Source of the DNA: Eutypella sp. D-1
Taxonomy: Eukaryota; Ascomycota; Sordariomycetes; Xylariales; Diatrypaceae
Assembly: GCA_023313575.1 (NCBI GenBank)
Contig: JAJTTP010000003.1
Location: 2,728,001 to 2,792,000, forward strand
DNA: 64,000 nucleotides
Direction of reading: 5' to 3'
Of this stretch, positions 1 through 12,777 are shown piece after piece (within the stretch, counting starts at the first letter, position 1; the number at the start of each line of letters is the position of its first letter). A program made the translations under genes and the position numbers. A model generated the notes under the pieces. It made no database searches. It worked only from the letters and a program-made list of their open reading frames with translations, and was not told where the DNA came from.

Positions 1-3000
1 CTCGCGGAATATGCCGACGTCGAGGCACTATTCTCTGGCTCTCGAAACCAGCAAGAAGAGGTCATATTGAAGCTCCGTGAGGAGAACAAGGAGGACTCCC
101 TCAAGGTTGTTCAGCTTGTCCTGTCGCACAGCCGCGTCGCAGCCAAGAGTAATCTTATCCTCTCGCTTCTTGAAGAGTATCGCCCCAACAAGCCCAGCGT
201 TGGGAACATCGGGAAATACTTGAGGCCTGCTCTTCGCAAGCTTACTGAGCTCGAATCCCGCGGAACGGCCAAGGTATCCCTCAAGGCGCGCGAAATCCTC
301 ATCCAGTGTGCCATGCCGTCCCTAGAAGAGCGTATGGCACAGATGGAGCATATTCTGCGGTCGTCCGTTGTTGAGAACAAGTATGGCGAGACGGGTTGGG
401 AGCACAGGGAGCCCAGCCTTGATGTCATAAAAGAAGTTGTCGACTCCAAGTATACGGTCTTCGATGTCCTAACCTCTTTCTTCGGACACGATGACCCATG
501 GGTTTCCATGGCTGCTCTCGAAGTTTATGTCCGCCGTGCTTACCGGGCATATAATCTCAAGACTATCCATTACCATACGGATGACAATGATGGAAGCCCG
601 ACGTTCATGTCCTGGGACTTTTCTCTCAGGAAAATCGGACAGTCCGAGTTCGGGGTAGCAGTTGAGTCGAACCCGTCTGTGCCCAGTACTCCGAAGGAAT
701 TCACCTTCAACCGCATCCACTCCATCAGCGACATGTCCTACCTTACGAGTCGAACGGAAGAAGAGCCCATTAGGAAAGGTGTCATCGTTCCATGCCGCTA
801 CTTAGACGAGATTGAGGACCTGATCCAGAAGGCTTTCGATGTGTTACCCAAACAACGCAAGCGTCATGGTGCGATTCCGGACCTCACGCGCAGGGTCACT
901 GGTGGGAAGTCTGAGGGCGACGAGTTGGCAAATGTGCTCAACTTAGCCATCTGTGATACCGAGGATGAACCGGATGATGAAACCCTCAAGAGAATCAAGT
1001 CACTGGTCGACTCGTCCAAAGACGAGCTACTTTCGCGGCGTATTCGACGCGTGACATTCATCTGTGGACACAAGGATGCGACGTACCCCGGTTACTACAC
1101 CTTCCGAGGTCCTGCATACGAGGAAGACGTTACCCTTCGCCACATGGAACCGGCCTTGGCGTTCCAGCTGGAGCTTGGACGCTTGTCCAAGTTCAAGATT
1201 ACCCCAGTGTTCACCGAAAACAAGAACATTCATGTGTATGAGGGCATTGGCAAGGGCGTTGATACAGACAAGCGATACTTCACGCGCGCTGTAATCAAGC
1301 CAGGTCGTCTTCGAGACGACATCCCGACCATTGACTACCTGATCTCCGAAGCTGATCGAGTTATCAACGACATCTTCGATGCTCTAGAAATCATCGGGAA
1401 CAACAACTCTGACCTTAACCACATGTTCCTAAACTTCACGCCCGTCTTCCAGCTCAAGCCCGAAGAGGTTGAGCATTCGCTCCAAGGATTCGTCGACAGA
1501 TTTGGCCTGCGTGCCTGGCGCCTTCGTGTTGCCCAGGTCGAGATCCGAATCATCTGTACCGATCCTGTTTCCGGCTTGCCCTTACCCCTCCGTGTCATCA
1601 TCACCAACACTTCTGGCTATGTGATTCAAATCGAAATATATGCCGAGAGGAAATCCGAGCGAGGTGAGATGGTGTTCCACTCCATCGGTGGAACAACGAA
1701 AATTGGATCTCACCACTTGATGCCCGTCACAACCCCATACCCAACCAAGAACTGGCTCCAGCCTAAGCGGTACAAGGCTCACCTCATGGGAACTCAATAT
1801 GTTTATGACTTCCCGGAATTGTTCCGCCAGGCTATCCAGAACAGCTGGACTAAGGCTGTGAAGTCGCATGGCTCGATGAAGAATGACCAGCCGGCCACAG
1901 GAGAGTGCATCGAGTATAACGAACTCGTGTTGGATGACCAGGACAAGCTAACGGAAGTTGCCCGTGAACCCGGCACCAACGCTTGCGGCATGGTGGGTTG
2001 GATGATTAAAGCTTTCACACCTGAATATCCTAAGGGGCGCCGGTTCATTGTCGTCGCCAACGATATAACATACAAGATCGGGTCCTTCGGTCCTAAGGAG
2101 GACCACTTCTTCAACAAGTGTACTGAGATGGCCCGTGCCCTTGGTATCCCGCGCATCTATCTATCCGCTAATTCGGGTGCTCGACTCGGTGTGGCGGAGG
2201 AGCTGATCCCCCACTTCAAGGTCGCTTGGAACGACGTTGAGGAGCAGTCGCGTGGTTTCAGATACCTATACTTGGACAGCGAAGCCCGGAAGCGATTTGA
2301 AAATGACGTGATCACGGAGGAGATCGTAGAGGGGGGTGAGAAGCGTCACAAAATCACCGCGATCGTCGGTGCCGAAGACGGGCTTGGTGTCGAATGTCTG
2401 AGAGGGTCCGGCCTTATTGCTGGAGCTACCAGTAGGGCATACAATGACATATTTACGGTGACACTCATCACCTGCCGATCTATAGGTAAGTCAACATCTG
2501 TACGCATTGACATCAAGACTTACTAATTGGCTTTTAGGTATTGGTGCTTATCTTGTCCGCCTCGGACAGCGTGCGGTGCAAATTGAGGGCCAGCCCATCA
2601 TCCTCACCGGTGCTGGCGCCTTGAATAACCTTCTAGGCCGCGAGGTGTACACGTCTAATCTGCAACTGGGTGGTACACAGATCATGTATCGGAACGGTGT
2701 TTCGCACATGACCGCTAATGACGACTTTGCCGGTGTGCAGAAGATCGTGGAGTGGCTGTCCTACGTGCCTGCAGCAAGGGGTATGCATGTTCCTGTCACT
2801 CCCAGCCTCGACAGCTGGGACCGAGACAACATCTACACTCCGCCCGGAAAGCAGCCTTACGATGTAAGGTGGCTCATCGGTGGCAAGGAGGACGACGACG
2901 GTTTCCAGCCTGGCTTGTTTGACAAGGACTCATTCGTCGAAACCCTTGGTGGCTGGGCTCGGACTGTAGTTGTCGGTCGTGCTCGTCTTGGCGGTATCCC

Positions 3001-4054
3001 CATGGGTGTTATTGCGGTTGAGACACGAACCGTGGAAAATATCACCCCGGCCGACCCTGCCAACCCTGACTCCGTCGAGCAGGTCACTAACGAGGCCGGT
3101 GGTGTCTGGTATCCGAACTCAGCTTTCAAGACCGCGCAGGCGATCAACGATTTCAACTATGGTGAGCAATTGCCGTTGATGATTCTCGCCAACTGGAGAG
3201 GCTTTTCTGGAGGACAGCGCGATATGTACAATGAGGTCTTGAAGTACGGCTCCTACATTGTTGATGCTCTCGTCAAGTTCGAGCAGCCGATCTTCGTATA
3301 CATCCCGCCCTTCGGTGAGCTCCGTGGCGGATCGTGGGTCGTGGTTGATCCCACGATCAACCCAGTTGCCATGGAGATGTACGCCGATGTCGACTCTCGT
3401 GCCGGCGTCCTCGAGCCCGAAGGCATTATCGGTATCAAGTACAAGAAGGAGAAACAGCTCCAGACCATGGCCCGCCTGGATCCCACATACGGAAGCCTTA
3501 AGAAACAGGCCGCCGATCCTAACCTGTCCAAGGAGGAGCTGGAAGAAGTCAAGTCGAAGATGGTCGCCCGCGAGAAGCAGCTGCTGCCCATCTATGCGCA
3601 GATCAGCCTCCAGTTCGCCGACCTGCACGACCGCGCGGGTCGCATGAAGGCCAAGGGCACGATCCGCGACGCCATCGAGTGGAAGAACGCACGCCGCTTC
3701 TTCTACTGGCGCGTGGACAGGCGGCTCAGCGAGGAGCAGTACCTCAAGCGCATGGCGGCAGCCTCGGACTCCTCGCCGACCGATACCGAGAACCGCAAGC
3801 AGCACCTGCGCACCCTCGCCGCCTGGACCGGCATCCCCGACTTCGAGCGCAACGACCGCGCCGTGGCCACGTGGTACAAGGAGAACGACGCCACGGTCTC
3901 CGAGAAGATCGACCAGATCAAGGCCCAGGCCGTCGCCGCCAGGATGGCCGGCCTGCTCTCCAACGACAAGGACGCCGCCGTCAAGGGTCTCCGGGATATC
4001 CTGCACAATTTGCCCGTCAACGAACGCGAGGACATCCTGAAATTCCTCAAGTAG
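1..4054 (+). CDS. ACC1: Acetyl-CoA carboxylase, C-terminal part (5' end outside window)
   Basis: This gene makes malonyl-CoA from acetyl-CoA for fatty-acid synthesis in the cytosol. Frame 1 is open from the left edge. Exon 1 ends at 2485, an intron runs 2486-2537 (GTAAGT donor, TACTAAT branch point, TTTAG acceptor), and exon 2 runs 2538-4054, giving 1,333 residues of a protein usually near 2,270. The biotin carboxylase and biotin-carrier parts lie upstream of the window. Present are the ACC central region (to about nt 1720) and the full carboxyltransferase domain, with motifs YLSANSGARLG (about nt 2160), NGVSHMTANDDFAG (about nt 2690), and LANWRGFSGGQRDMYNE and PPFGELRGGSWVVVDP (about nt 3190-3340). 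FNRIHSISDM, with Ser at 721-723, fits the Snf1/AMPK consensus and aligns with the yeast regulatory serine region, so phosphorylation control is likely (inference). It is convergent with the PP1 subunit gene downstream. Confidence 0.97.
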
Positions 4055-6117
4055 GGGAAGAATGAAGTATATTTATTTGCACGCTGCGGGTATCCAGCAG
4101 CTACCTAGGCTTCTACGGGTCCAACGCTAGGATGTCGGGAAATTGGGGAATAGGGTTATTTTGTAATGGTTTGGATGATTGTTACATATATATGTATGTA
4201 TGACTAGTTCGCTCTGAGCCAAGAGCTCGCAAGGCGGTTGGGGGGGAGGAGGAATAGGAAAAAAAAAAAAAGTGAGATACAGGAAACGACGGACGAGCAA
4301 CCTCTTTTCATCATCTAAGAGTCGCGCTTGATGTTTGGGAGGGCATTAGGTCCGGCGCTTTGGTGTTGTCAAAGAGAGATATATATATACATATTCCCAA
4401 TCGAGCATCTTCATATGACGCATATACATACTGCGCAGGAGGGAAGTGGTTTGAGTGAATCTCTGAGTGATGTTGTGTACTGCATTGATGTCAGTTACTT
4501 TGGTCGATGCGAGAGGTTGTATGTTAGCAACTCAATGGCACTAAGCACCATCAACACCTACGTACAATGCAAGGCAATAGTTAAGTGGCAGCAGCCACCA
4601 TCCAACAGCAACACGATCACATTATCACATACTTCATTTCATGTACAATAGATATCAAGGTCCTAAGGCAAATCGGTATCTCATTAAGGAAGTTCCAAGT
4701 TTTTCTTCATTGTTTTATTGACTAATTTTGTTCTTGTTTTTTCTTTTTGTATTGAAACCCTTCTTGCTTACTTTGCCTGTCTCCCTCTCTCCCTCTCTCT
4801 TCCCATTTTTTTTAAACACCCTCGCCATTTCCCTTAAAAAACTACTTTACTACCTTTGTAAAAACTTTAATAATAATCCAGGCCGAGCCAGTCCCAGTCC
4901 AATCAGACCCTCATCTTCGTCATCATAATAATCATTCGATCGATAATAACACGAACGAACCAGAAAACAAACACCGCCCCCGGCCCCCCTTTTCCCCCTC
5001 CCCTCGCCAACCCCCCTGTATGTATTTTTTATTCGTGTCTCATTTCGTCGGATCGGAGGGGAGAATTGCAAATAGAGGTGGTTTCCTATCCGAGAAACAG
5101 CTTGAGGTGTAGTGAGCCGGACTAGCCGCCTGTGGTTGGAATGCAACCGCCAAATAGTTGCATGCGCCGCCAAAGGCCAAGTCCGCCCGATCCGTCGTCA
5201 TACTCGTCGAATCGTTCCCACTTGCATGTCCACTGTATCCGTCGACTAACCCTAATCTCCTTTGCCCAACTCCCTTCTATAACATGCGCTTCTGTACGCC
5301 CCCCTTCCCTCAAGGCGGTCCGGTCACGATTCCAGGTTTTGATGTCTTCCTGTTCATGTTTAGGTGGGCTCCGCAGCACGAGGAATCAAAAACAGCCTAA
5401 GTTCTTTTGTTTATTTTCCCCAGCGCCAAAGCCACAACCAAGCCGACCAGTTAAAATGACAATTCCCAGAGCTGTGGGATGTGAAGAGCGCCCTTGCCAA
5501 GGATATCCGCACCCGTTGGTGTAACGATTTACAATAAAACGAGTGGATGCCCCAACCAACTGCTCGACGACATATACCATCATGTGTATAGGCTGGGGCG
5601 ATTGCAAGTACCGTATTTCCTTGCGCCGACACCATAGGTGAAGCTTCAGACACCAGGTATCGCCGAGGTTTCTGACAGAAGTGGGGAGATGTAGAAAGGT
5701 CATGCCCCTCGTTTGAGACTTGAAAATAACAAAGGGAAAGGCATTATGCAATGAAGAACGCCAGCTAACTTCCCCACGCCGGCCACCGTGTATAGCCCGG
5801 CACGTATAACCAGATTAATTGAGAAACCGTGTGCGCCATATTCTGCGTTGAATATCCGAGCTTCGTAGACTGAATGTCATATGCTCGGCGGTATCGTACG
5901 AAAGAGAAAATCCCGTGGCTGTAATGCAGCTTCCTGAACTCCGTGCAAGAAAACAAATGCGAAGACGAAAGGAAGAAATATAAGTCGTTCACACCGAAGC
6001 ATGCAAGGAACGATTGAATATACAATTGCTGAGGATGTCCTGTATAAATGTATGGTGCGGTCGGACCCTCAGGATGTTACACTCGGGACCAATTGGTATC
6101 CATGAGTGTGAGTGGGT
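4055..6117. other. Convergent intergenic region between ACC1 and the PP1 subunit gene
   Basis: About 2.06 kb holding the two 3' UTRs. It has an A-run near 4260, AT-rich ATATATAC stretches at 4195 and 4379, and a pyrimidine-rich block at about 4690-4830. Open frames here (for example 5132-5524) match nothing I recognise and lack coding-like composition. No gene is called. Confidence 0.6.
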
Positions 6118-8603
6118 TCAGCCCCTGATCGCTGTAGAACTATAAGCATCTGGCGCAAATGGAAATCGATCATGGTGATGCTGAGCCGAGACGGCGGACG
6201 TGTAGGCGTACTCGGAATGCAACGTACCGGCGAGAGGAGCGAAGCCCGTCAGGGAACCCGGAGATCCAGCGGTGGGCGTGTTGGAACTGGCCGTGCCCAT
6301 AGACCGGGGCGATGACATAGAAGACGGATTCTGCAACGGAGACTCCACAGGCGATGCTCCCATAGCTAGCATCTGGGCGTTCTGGAAATAAGGGTTGAGG
6401 TTCTGTCGGATGCTTTGGTGAAGGCTATGGTGCATAGCCCCTCTGGGAGAATCACTGTTGATGTTAGGGCTTCCGTTCGAGCTTGAGCTGGTACTGTTGG
6501 TCGAATTGGTGGGGACATTATCCGTGCCGTCGAAACGGCCGTTTCCCACATTACTAGGGCCGCCGTCCCGGGTCTGGGGGCTCGACTGCTTTGATCCGAA
6601 CTGCAGGATTGGGTGGTTAGTTAGGTGCCACCCGAGATGACCGAGTTTCCATGGCTGGCCTGGAAATCACGAGGAGTACGTACAAAGCAGTATTTGTTGA
6701 GAATCTCTTCATACGACGAAGACGTTATGCTGGTCGACGAGGGTGAATCCATTCCAGGGGCGGGGGCCGCGGAAGGTTTAGGCTGGGGACCGGCAGCAGG
6801 GGCGTTCTGGGCCTTCGGGTTCTCAGTGGCTCTCTTATGAGGCTTCATGTAGAGCCCGTCGCTGCGGCGGTTGACCACCGATGCTTTGTGAGCCTGCATC
6901 GCTGCGTTGAGCGACGCTCCGAAGTCATACCGATTCGCAAAAGCCTGGCCACTCGGCGCCGGTAGCTTATTGGCCAGGTTGTCACTAGGTAGGGAAGTAG
7001 CCGACTTGGAGCTCTTAAGTCGTACACCCGTCGGTCGCGATTCGCCAAGATACTCGTGGATGGGCTGGCCGAAGCCGTTGAGCCTCGAATCATGCCCAAA
7101 GTCGTCGAGCGCCCCGATAGGCATGGACTTTGGTCGTGGAGCGGTCGAGGGGTTAGCGCGACGGTTGCTGCGTGGTAGAGCATTAGAGGAACGGGGGGAG
7201 GCGCCCTGAGCGGCCCGACCCTTTTCTTGGCCGACCACCTTCTTCCGGAAGTCGACTTGGAAGTTCACACCGTTATTGTTGTCCCAGTAATCGGTACCGT
7301 TCACGTTGTACCGTACACATAAGTAGAGTGTCTTGGCCTCGAGGTTCGCAAGATCCGACAGCTTTATGGTGAATTGGAACCTGTCGTGGCCAAGCTCTGA
7401 GTACTTAGGACGAATTTCCTGTATGAATTCCGCCACAACCTCGGAGGTCGTCTTCCAGTAGTCATACGTGAACCTGCACACCACCAGTTTGTGGAAAGCC
7501 AAGTTGGCTACCGCAACAGATCCTATCAGAGACTTCTGGTCTGGCGACATCCACAGCCGCTCCAAACGAACTGGCTGAGCCTTGCGAATAGGACTCTCTG
7601 GAGGGAAGTTGTTAATCACAATTTCCCACTCATATGTCGGTTGGCGGCTGGTCCGCTTTGCATTGGGTCCGAAGGGGTATTCGGTATCACTCTCATAGTT
7701 TTCATTTGGCGATGTATTAGCACTGACGGCGAGAGGCCGATCCACCTGGAGGAAATGCCGTACATGTTCCAGGTGAGAATCAAAATGAACAGCCTTCGAA
7801 AAAGTGGGAGTGCCCGGCATGCTGGAAGGACGTCGGTGCGCGGCAGGTCGTAATGCTGGCCTCACAAGCTCGCCCGACTTCTTGCGTACCATTTGGGGCT
7901 TCTTGGTAAACGCCTCTTCATCCCCAGAGTTCTCTTCCGATACAGCCACAGATGACTCCGCTGCATCCGCAGGGGGGATGAAGATGTGGGAATCCGTAAC
8001 AGACCTCGTATGGGATATTTTCCGAACCGCAGTGTCAAGTACCGGTAGGTTCATCTTGGGTGTAGGTTTCTGCTCCTCACCAAGTCCATTGATCTGAGAG
8101 GGAAGTACCAAAAGGTCTCCTGGCGAAGTCCGATTCGGCGAGCTCTCCCTATGTTGCGGTATAATGCTGATCGCCTCCTTCAACTCCTTCAGGTTCTCGA
8201 TCTGTCTTCCCCTCTTGCCAGCTTCACCCTGTCCTTCATCTTCACTAGACGATTCGGGAGGGGAGATGACGGCACCAGGAGGCATTGCCCGAGAATCGAC
8301 GACAGGTGGGGGTGACTGCCGTACGGATGGTGATGAGTGGGTCGCCAACATTCCCTTCAGATCATCGGACGTCCCAGGAGGTGTAATGTCGGGCGTGGAA
8401 GCATCTGCTACGGACGGCTGGGGGCTCACGATAGCACTCGGGGCAGAAGGGGACCGTCGATGTCTCGTAATGTAAGAAGAGGAACGGGGCAATGAAGGCC
8501 TCGAGGACCCGGAGCCTGCCGAGTAAGAGGATCTTCGGCTGACATCGGGCGAAGGGGGCGCTGATGAGGCTGGTGAGCGACAGGAAGGCGGCGTGTAAGG
8601 CAT
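6118..8603 (-). CDS. PP1 regulatory (glycogen-targeting) subunit with CBM21 domain, GAC1-like
   Basis: This is a targeting subunit that brings type-1 protein phosphatase to glycogen and so controls glycogen synthase. Exon 1 is 8603-6684 and exon 2 is 6600-6118. The intron 6683-6601 has a GTACGT donor and CTGCAG acceptor, phase 0, giving 800 residues. The PP1-docking RVxF-type motif is KAVHF at residues 270-274. The CBM21 domain covers about 325-453 and ends in the typical DYWDNNNGVNFQVDF. The rest is Ser/Pro-rich and probably disordered; exon 2 is an Asn/Ser/His-rich tail. I chose the ATG at 8603 because fungal homologues typically begin MPYTPPS..RSPASS. The frame stays open to an upstream ATG at 8999, which would add 132 Ser/Thr-rich residues; that could be 5' UTR or a real extension. 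The family is certain; the exact start is less so. Confidence 0.9.
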
Positions 8604-9586
8604 CCCAACAGATGTAGACGGTCGACAAGTGGGAGATGCGAGGATAGTAGTAAATGTAGTAACGCAGGTGTCAGCCGTTAGGTTAACACTGCTACTGCTG
8701 GTTGATTTGGGGGTGGCGGGACGTCTCGTTTGCGGCAAACAAGAAAAGAGGACTCTTGTCCAAACGTCAAGCCACGGATGGTGTTGTCTACACGGGGTAG
8801 TAACAACAGTCTCAGATCCAGAAGTCCCAGCACTATTAATTAAAGCAGTGCATGAGGCAGTGGCAGTCGCGGTGGTAGCAACGGTGCTAGTGACGTCGGT
8901 AGTAACACTAGCTGCAGGGGTAACCTTGGAGGAAACAACTGCTGTGACTCCTGAGCGTCTGTGGTAGAAGCCTGGGAAGAAGGAAGGTTCTATCAGCATT
9001 GTTCAATAAGATTGGTAACCCAGTAAGGGCTTCCATGATATAAATATGAGAGAGTGTGTAATAGTAAGGTTAAGTGATAATGCTGCTACTACCAGATAAC
9101 TTCTGTATTCGCAGTGCGTTTCGATTCTTGGCAACGCTGATCGTCTCTTTTCGTCATGCATGTCATGAGGTGCAATGGCAAATATTTGAGGAGGGCAAGG
9201 TGGGACAATATATGTTGGGATGCTTTCGGTTGCCCGAAAACAAGGTCATGGAATGTGCAGTTAATGGGAAATAGAGACAGAGAAAAGCATGTGATGTGTG
9301 TGATGTCAGTATGGAAGGGAGGGAAACCCCGGCGAAACCTTCACCCCCCCCCCCACACCCCAGGCCGTCTAAGCTGGGCGTGTGGCGTTGTCAGAGGTGA
9401 TTCGCCTTGGCACGGCGGCTGAGGAATGATGACTCTCTTCCCCACACAATTTTTACACGTTTTCGACATGCTGGAAGGCTCCCGACTCCCAACTCGGATG
9501 TCTCATACCGGAAAACAAGATTGTGATTGATTCGGCATTAGAAGCGGAAGGGCCGCTCGGACAGTGGGGGAGGTTTTGACGACAGT

Positions 9587-9592
<6 letters not shown>

Positions 9593-9630
<38 letters not shown>
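9593..9630. repeat. (AC)n microsatellite
   Basis: About 19 uninterrupted copies of the dinucleotide AC on the plus strand, followed by CTCTAAAACC. It lies about 1 kb upstream of the GAC1-like start. Confidence 0.95.
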
Positions 9631-9632
<2 letters not shown>

Positions 9633-10422
9633 CTAAAACCATCCTTGCAACCTGGGAAAGCTGGAGGAGAGAAAAGAAGAAATAACTTACACTCAAGATG
9701 AAGAAGCCTAAATGCGATGTCCCAAGGGAACCAAAAGGCAAGACAGGCCACTTATCAGTTGGTCGGTGAAACGGAGTACGAATCACCAGTCGAATAGAAA
9801 AAAAACCGGGAAGTCGGAGTTGTCAAGCGTGACAAAACGAAGAGCACAAAGTGAGACAAGGAGGGGGGAGAGAAGCTTGGAAGGGAAAGATTTGTAGCCG
9901 GGAAAGTCGGAGAGATCGCAACGTAAAGGCAATATTTCAGCAACAATACGAAGAAGGCTCGCTGGCTCGCTCGCTCAGTCAAATCAAATCCAATCTGGCA
10001 GCAGGAAGGAGAGAACCAGGATGTGATGAGATCCTAGCTTAGTATTCTCCGTCGGTTTCCTAGGAAATCGGTCTGGGATCGGTGTGTCTTGTCTTATCTG
10101 GTTTTGTTTCGTTTCGTTCCCGTGTCGTTTAGCGGTTTTTCTGTCCTTTTGTTTCGTATCCAGTCCCAACAAGCGGGGAAGGCGGGAGGGAGAGAAAAAG
10201 ACGAAGGAGTGGAGGAACAAAGGGTTCTTCTTATCAACTTTGGACCTGATCCTGCTATAAGTAAATCCCGAATGATCGATCAGCTTTTGACCCAAGAAAC
10301 GAATAATAAAACGTTATTGTGTGAAGTTGTGTGTGATGTTCTGTTGGAGGAGGAATGGATGAATATGACAACGTGCAACACGGCAACTTTTCTTCTTCTT
10401 TTCTCCTGTTTTTCTTCTATTT

Positions 10423-10452
10423 GTTCTTGTTCTTGCTCTTGCTCTTGCTCTT
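10423..10452. repeat. TTCTTG/CTCTTG hexanucleotide repeat
   Basis: Five adjacent six-base units (TTCTTG, then CTCTTG variants) inside a longer pyrimidine-rich tract at about 10385-10485. Confidence 0.8.
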
Positions 10453-10537
10453 CTTCTTTTGGTCTTATTCTTCTTCTGGTCTTGCAACAGGTAGAGCAAC
10501 AGGTAGAGAGGTATACAAAGGATTCCTAGACTATAGG

Positions 10538-10627
10538 CGGCGGATGGCGGATGGCGGATGACGGATGGTGGTGTGTATGGTGGATGATGGATGGTGGATG
10601 GCGGATCTGATGTGATGTGATGTGATG
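10538..10627. repeat. Degenerate GGCGGAT / GGTGGAT / TGATG minisatellite
   Basis: Consecutive 7-bp GGCGGAT units pass into GGTGGATGAT variants and end in TGATG pentamers. This compound array is typical of replication slippage. Confidence 0.8.
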
Positions 10628-11030
10628 TTTGGTCTCCGCATCCGCAAGTCTTATTTCCTTAAATAATTTTTTCCCTTTCTTCTTCCTCTCTTCCTCTTTT
10701 TTTTCCCTCATAATTTTGTTTTTTTCTGTCTTTCCCCGCCTCCACACTATTTGTGCTATTTGTGCGGGATGCCGTGTCGCGATCGTAATGGACGCACGCT
10801 TATGCGAAGGGTCCTTACCTCGCGTGTCGTTCGTCAAAAAAATCAAAATGGGCAGCGTTGGTGGAGATGGTTGGGTATTGGGTAGTGAAGTGCTATAGGG
10901 ACAGGATAGGGCGCTCGTACGAGTTAGGAATCGGGTTGATTAATAAAAATCAACAATAATAAAAAAGACGAGAGAGAAGAGAAGAAAAAAAAAAAGCTAG
11001 GCGAAGTTCGCAGGCGGATACGGTAACGGG

Positions 11031-11062
11031 GATTCGTCGATTTGTCGATTCGTCGATTCGTC
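11031..11062. repeat. 8-bp tandem repeat GATTCGTC x4
   Basis: Four adjacent copies of GATTCGTC; the second copy has a C-to-T change (GATTTGTC). Confidence 0.9.
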
Positions 11063-11948
11063 AGTCAAGTCGAAGGGGCGATAAAGCAATACGGCTTCGA
11101 TGCAGGTTGAATACTTTTCGACGTCACTCGAGTTAGTCATGGCCCCCATAATATGATATCGAATGCTTCATTATAGATGGCCCCCCCCGGATTCTTCTAT
11201 TCCTTTTTCTTCTTTCTCTTCTCTTCTTTTCTGTCGTCCCTCCTGTCTTGTCCTATCCTTCCCAACCAAGCACCAGACCAAACCTGGTACTGGTAAGGGG
11301 GTGGATTGTCGGACTGCTGTCGGTTGTGGGCTGTGGGTTATGGGTTGTGGGTGGTGGTGGTGGGTTGGGTTGAAAAGAAGGTGGGTTGAGGATTGTGGAT
11401 TATCCGTTGTCCAGTGTGGGTTGGGTGTTGGGTGTTGTTGTTGAAGTTGAAAGCGGAGATATGGGGAGGCAAGGGGACCGGGGGGGGAGGGGGGTTGTTA
11501 TGGAAGGATTTTATGCACTTACATTCAGTTGTGAATAAGCAGAAAATAAGTCCAGCAGAATAAGAATTATAAGATAAACCCCCCAAATCACACAACGAAC
11601 CAGAAAAGCTGTAGCGTAATTGATTCGGTCACGTTAGGTCAAGAAAGACAAAAAATGATGACGATGCTTGAATGCTCTTGACTGGAATAAATCGGGAATT
11701 GCCCAGTTAGAAAAACGTTTTCTGTTTTTTTCAATAAATAATAATAAAAAGGTTCTCAAAAAAAAAAAAAAGAGTCTCGTCCCGCTTTCCCTGTGCTTCG
11801 ATATATGCGTCTGTGCAGGTGGGCGGGCGTGCGGCGAGAGAGCGGGTGTAGTATACGTACGTGCGTGCGTCCTCCTATGCTATGCTATGCTCAGAAATTT
11901 CCAAGGTAGCGATTCGGCGACGGCGACCAACAAGAATTCCAAGCCAAT

Positions 11949-11970
11949 CGTGACCGTGACCGTGACCGTG
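11949..11970. repeat. CGTGAC hexamer repeat
   Basis: Three copies of CGTGAC plus a partial fourth (CGTG). A shorter related CGTGAC repeat also occurs near 50304-50320. Confidence 0.8.
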
Positions 11971-12744
11971 CACCGTGCGTACGAGTCGAGGACGAGAAAT
12001 GGAACGAGTCGAGGTCGAATGACGATGACAGGTAATGCTATAGGTTTATAGGGGAATAGGGTATATCCAGTGTCGACTCGAATGGGGGGGAAGAAACGAG
12101 GACAACAGGAATTAGATTGTGAGGTTATCTACACAATCTTTGAGGCATTGCAAAATAAAAACCAAACCGAGCTTGTATGAGTACCTTTTTTTTTTCCTTT
12201 TCGTCTTATTTTCTTCGTCTACCTTAGGAGAGACGGTGGAAGGAGGATAATGATGGGTAGGTAGGGATGGAAATCAGGTTGCAGTAGGGGCGGCGGCGGT
12301 AGGCAGTAGTAGTAGTAATAATTGAAGACAATACGTGAGATCAAGCCAAACCGGACCAGTAGGATATCTGGTGTAGGGGGGTGTATACCAGAGTGGAGGG
12401 TGTAGGGTTGTTGCAGATGGACTAGACTGGGGGGCAGGGAGAGGACCGGGGAGGACGGGGAGGGTGTGCATTTAAGATATCACCATACTACTACTCTAAG
12501 TAGGTAACTATAGATAGCAGGCAGTACCCAGTCAACTAGCTATTAGAGCTAAATTGACGGGATTGACTATATACGGGCGACAAGTATGTAGACGGCGATT
12601 CTAGTACAACATGCGAGTAGGAGATAGAGCTCTAGTCAGTTATGTGGTGTGGTGCATTTACCTAAGACGGCGAATACTTCTGTCACTACATACCTACTGT
12701 TACTATATGAAGTAAGTGCATACCTATGGACCTAGGTAGTATGC

Positions 12745-12777
12745 AGACGACGTCGGCGTCGGCGGCGTCGGCGGCGG
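12745..12777. repeat. GACGTC/GGCGTC trinucleotide-like repeat
   Basis: An imperfect run of GAC, GTC and GGC triplets next to an ACCTAGGT palindrome at 12730-12737. Confidence 0.8.

Larger units (their letters stand above)
8604..12480. other. Long low-complexity upstream region of the GAC1-like gene
   Basis: Nearly 3.9 kb upstream of the PP1 subunit with no convincing gene. It is dense in simple sequence: a dinucleotide array at 9593-9630, TCT/TTG tracts near 10390-10460, GGAT-type repeats at 10538-10627, pyrimidine-rich stretches at 10670-10740 and 11195-11260, an 8-bp tandem repeat at 11031-11062, GGGTTG-like runs at 11320-11440, and several A or T homopolymers. This composition is common in long fungal promoters and 5' UTRs of regulatory genes; that reading is inference. 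Confidence 0.55.

Noticed and set aside
3119..4006. 295-codon frame antisense to ACC1 exon 2
   Set aside because: Shadow of GC-rich coding sequence of the carboxyltransferase domain.
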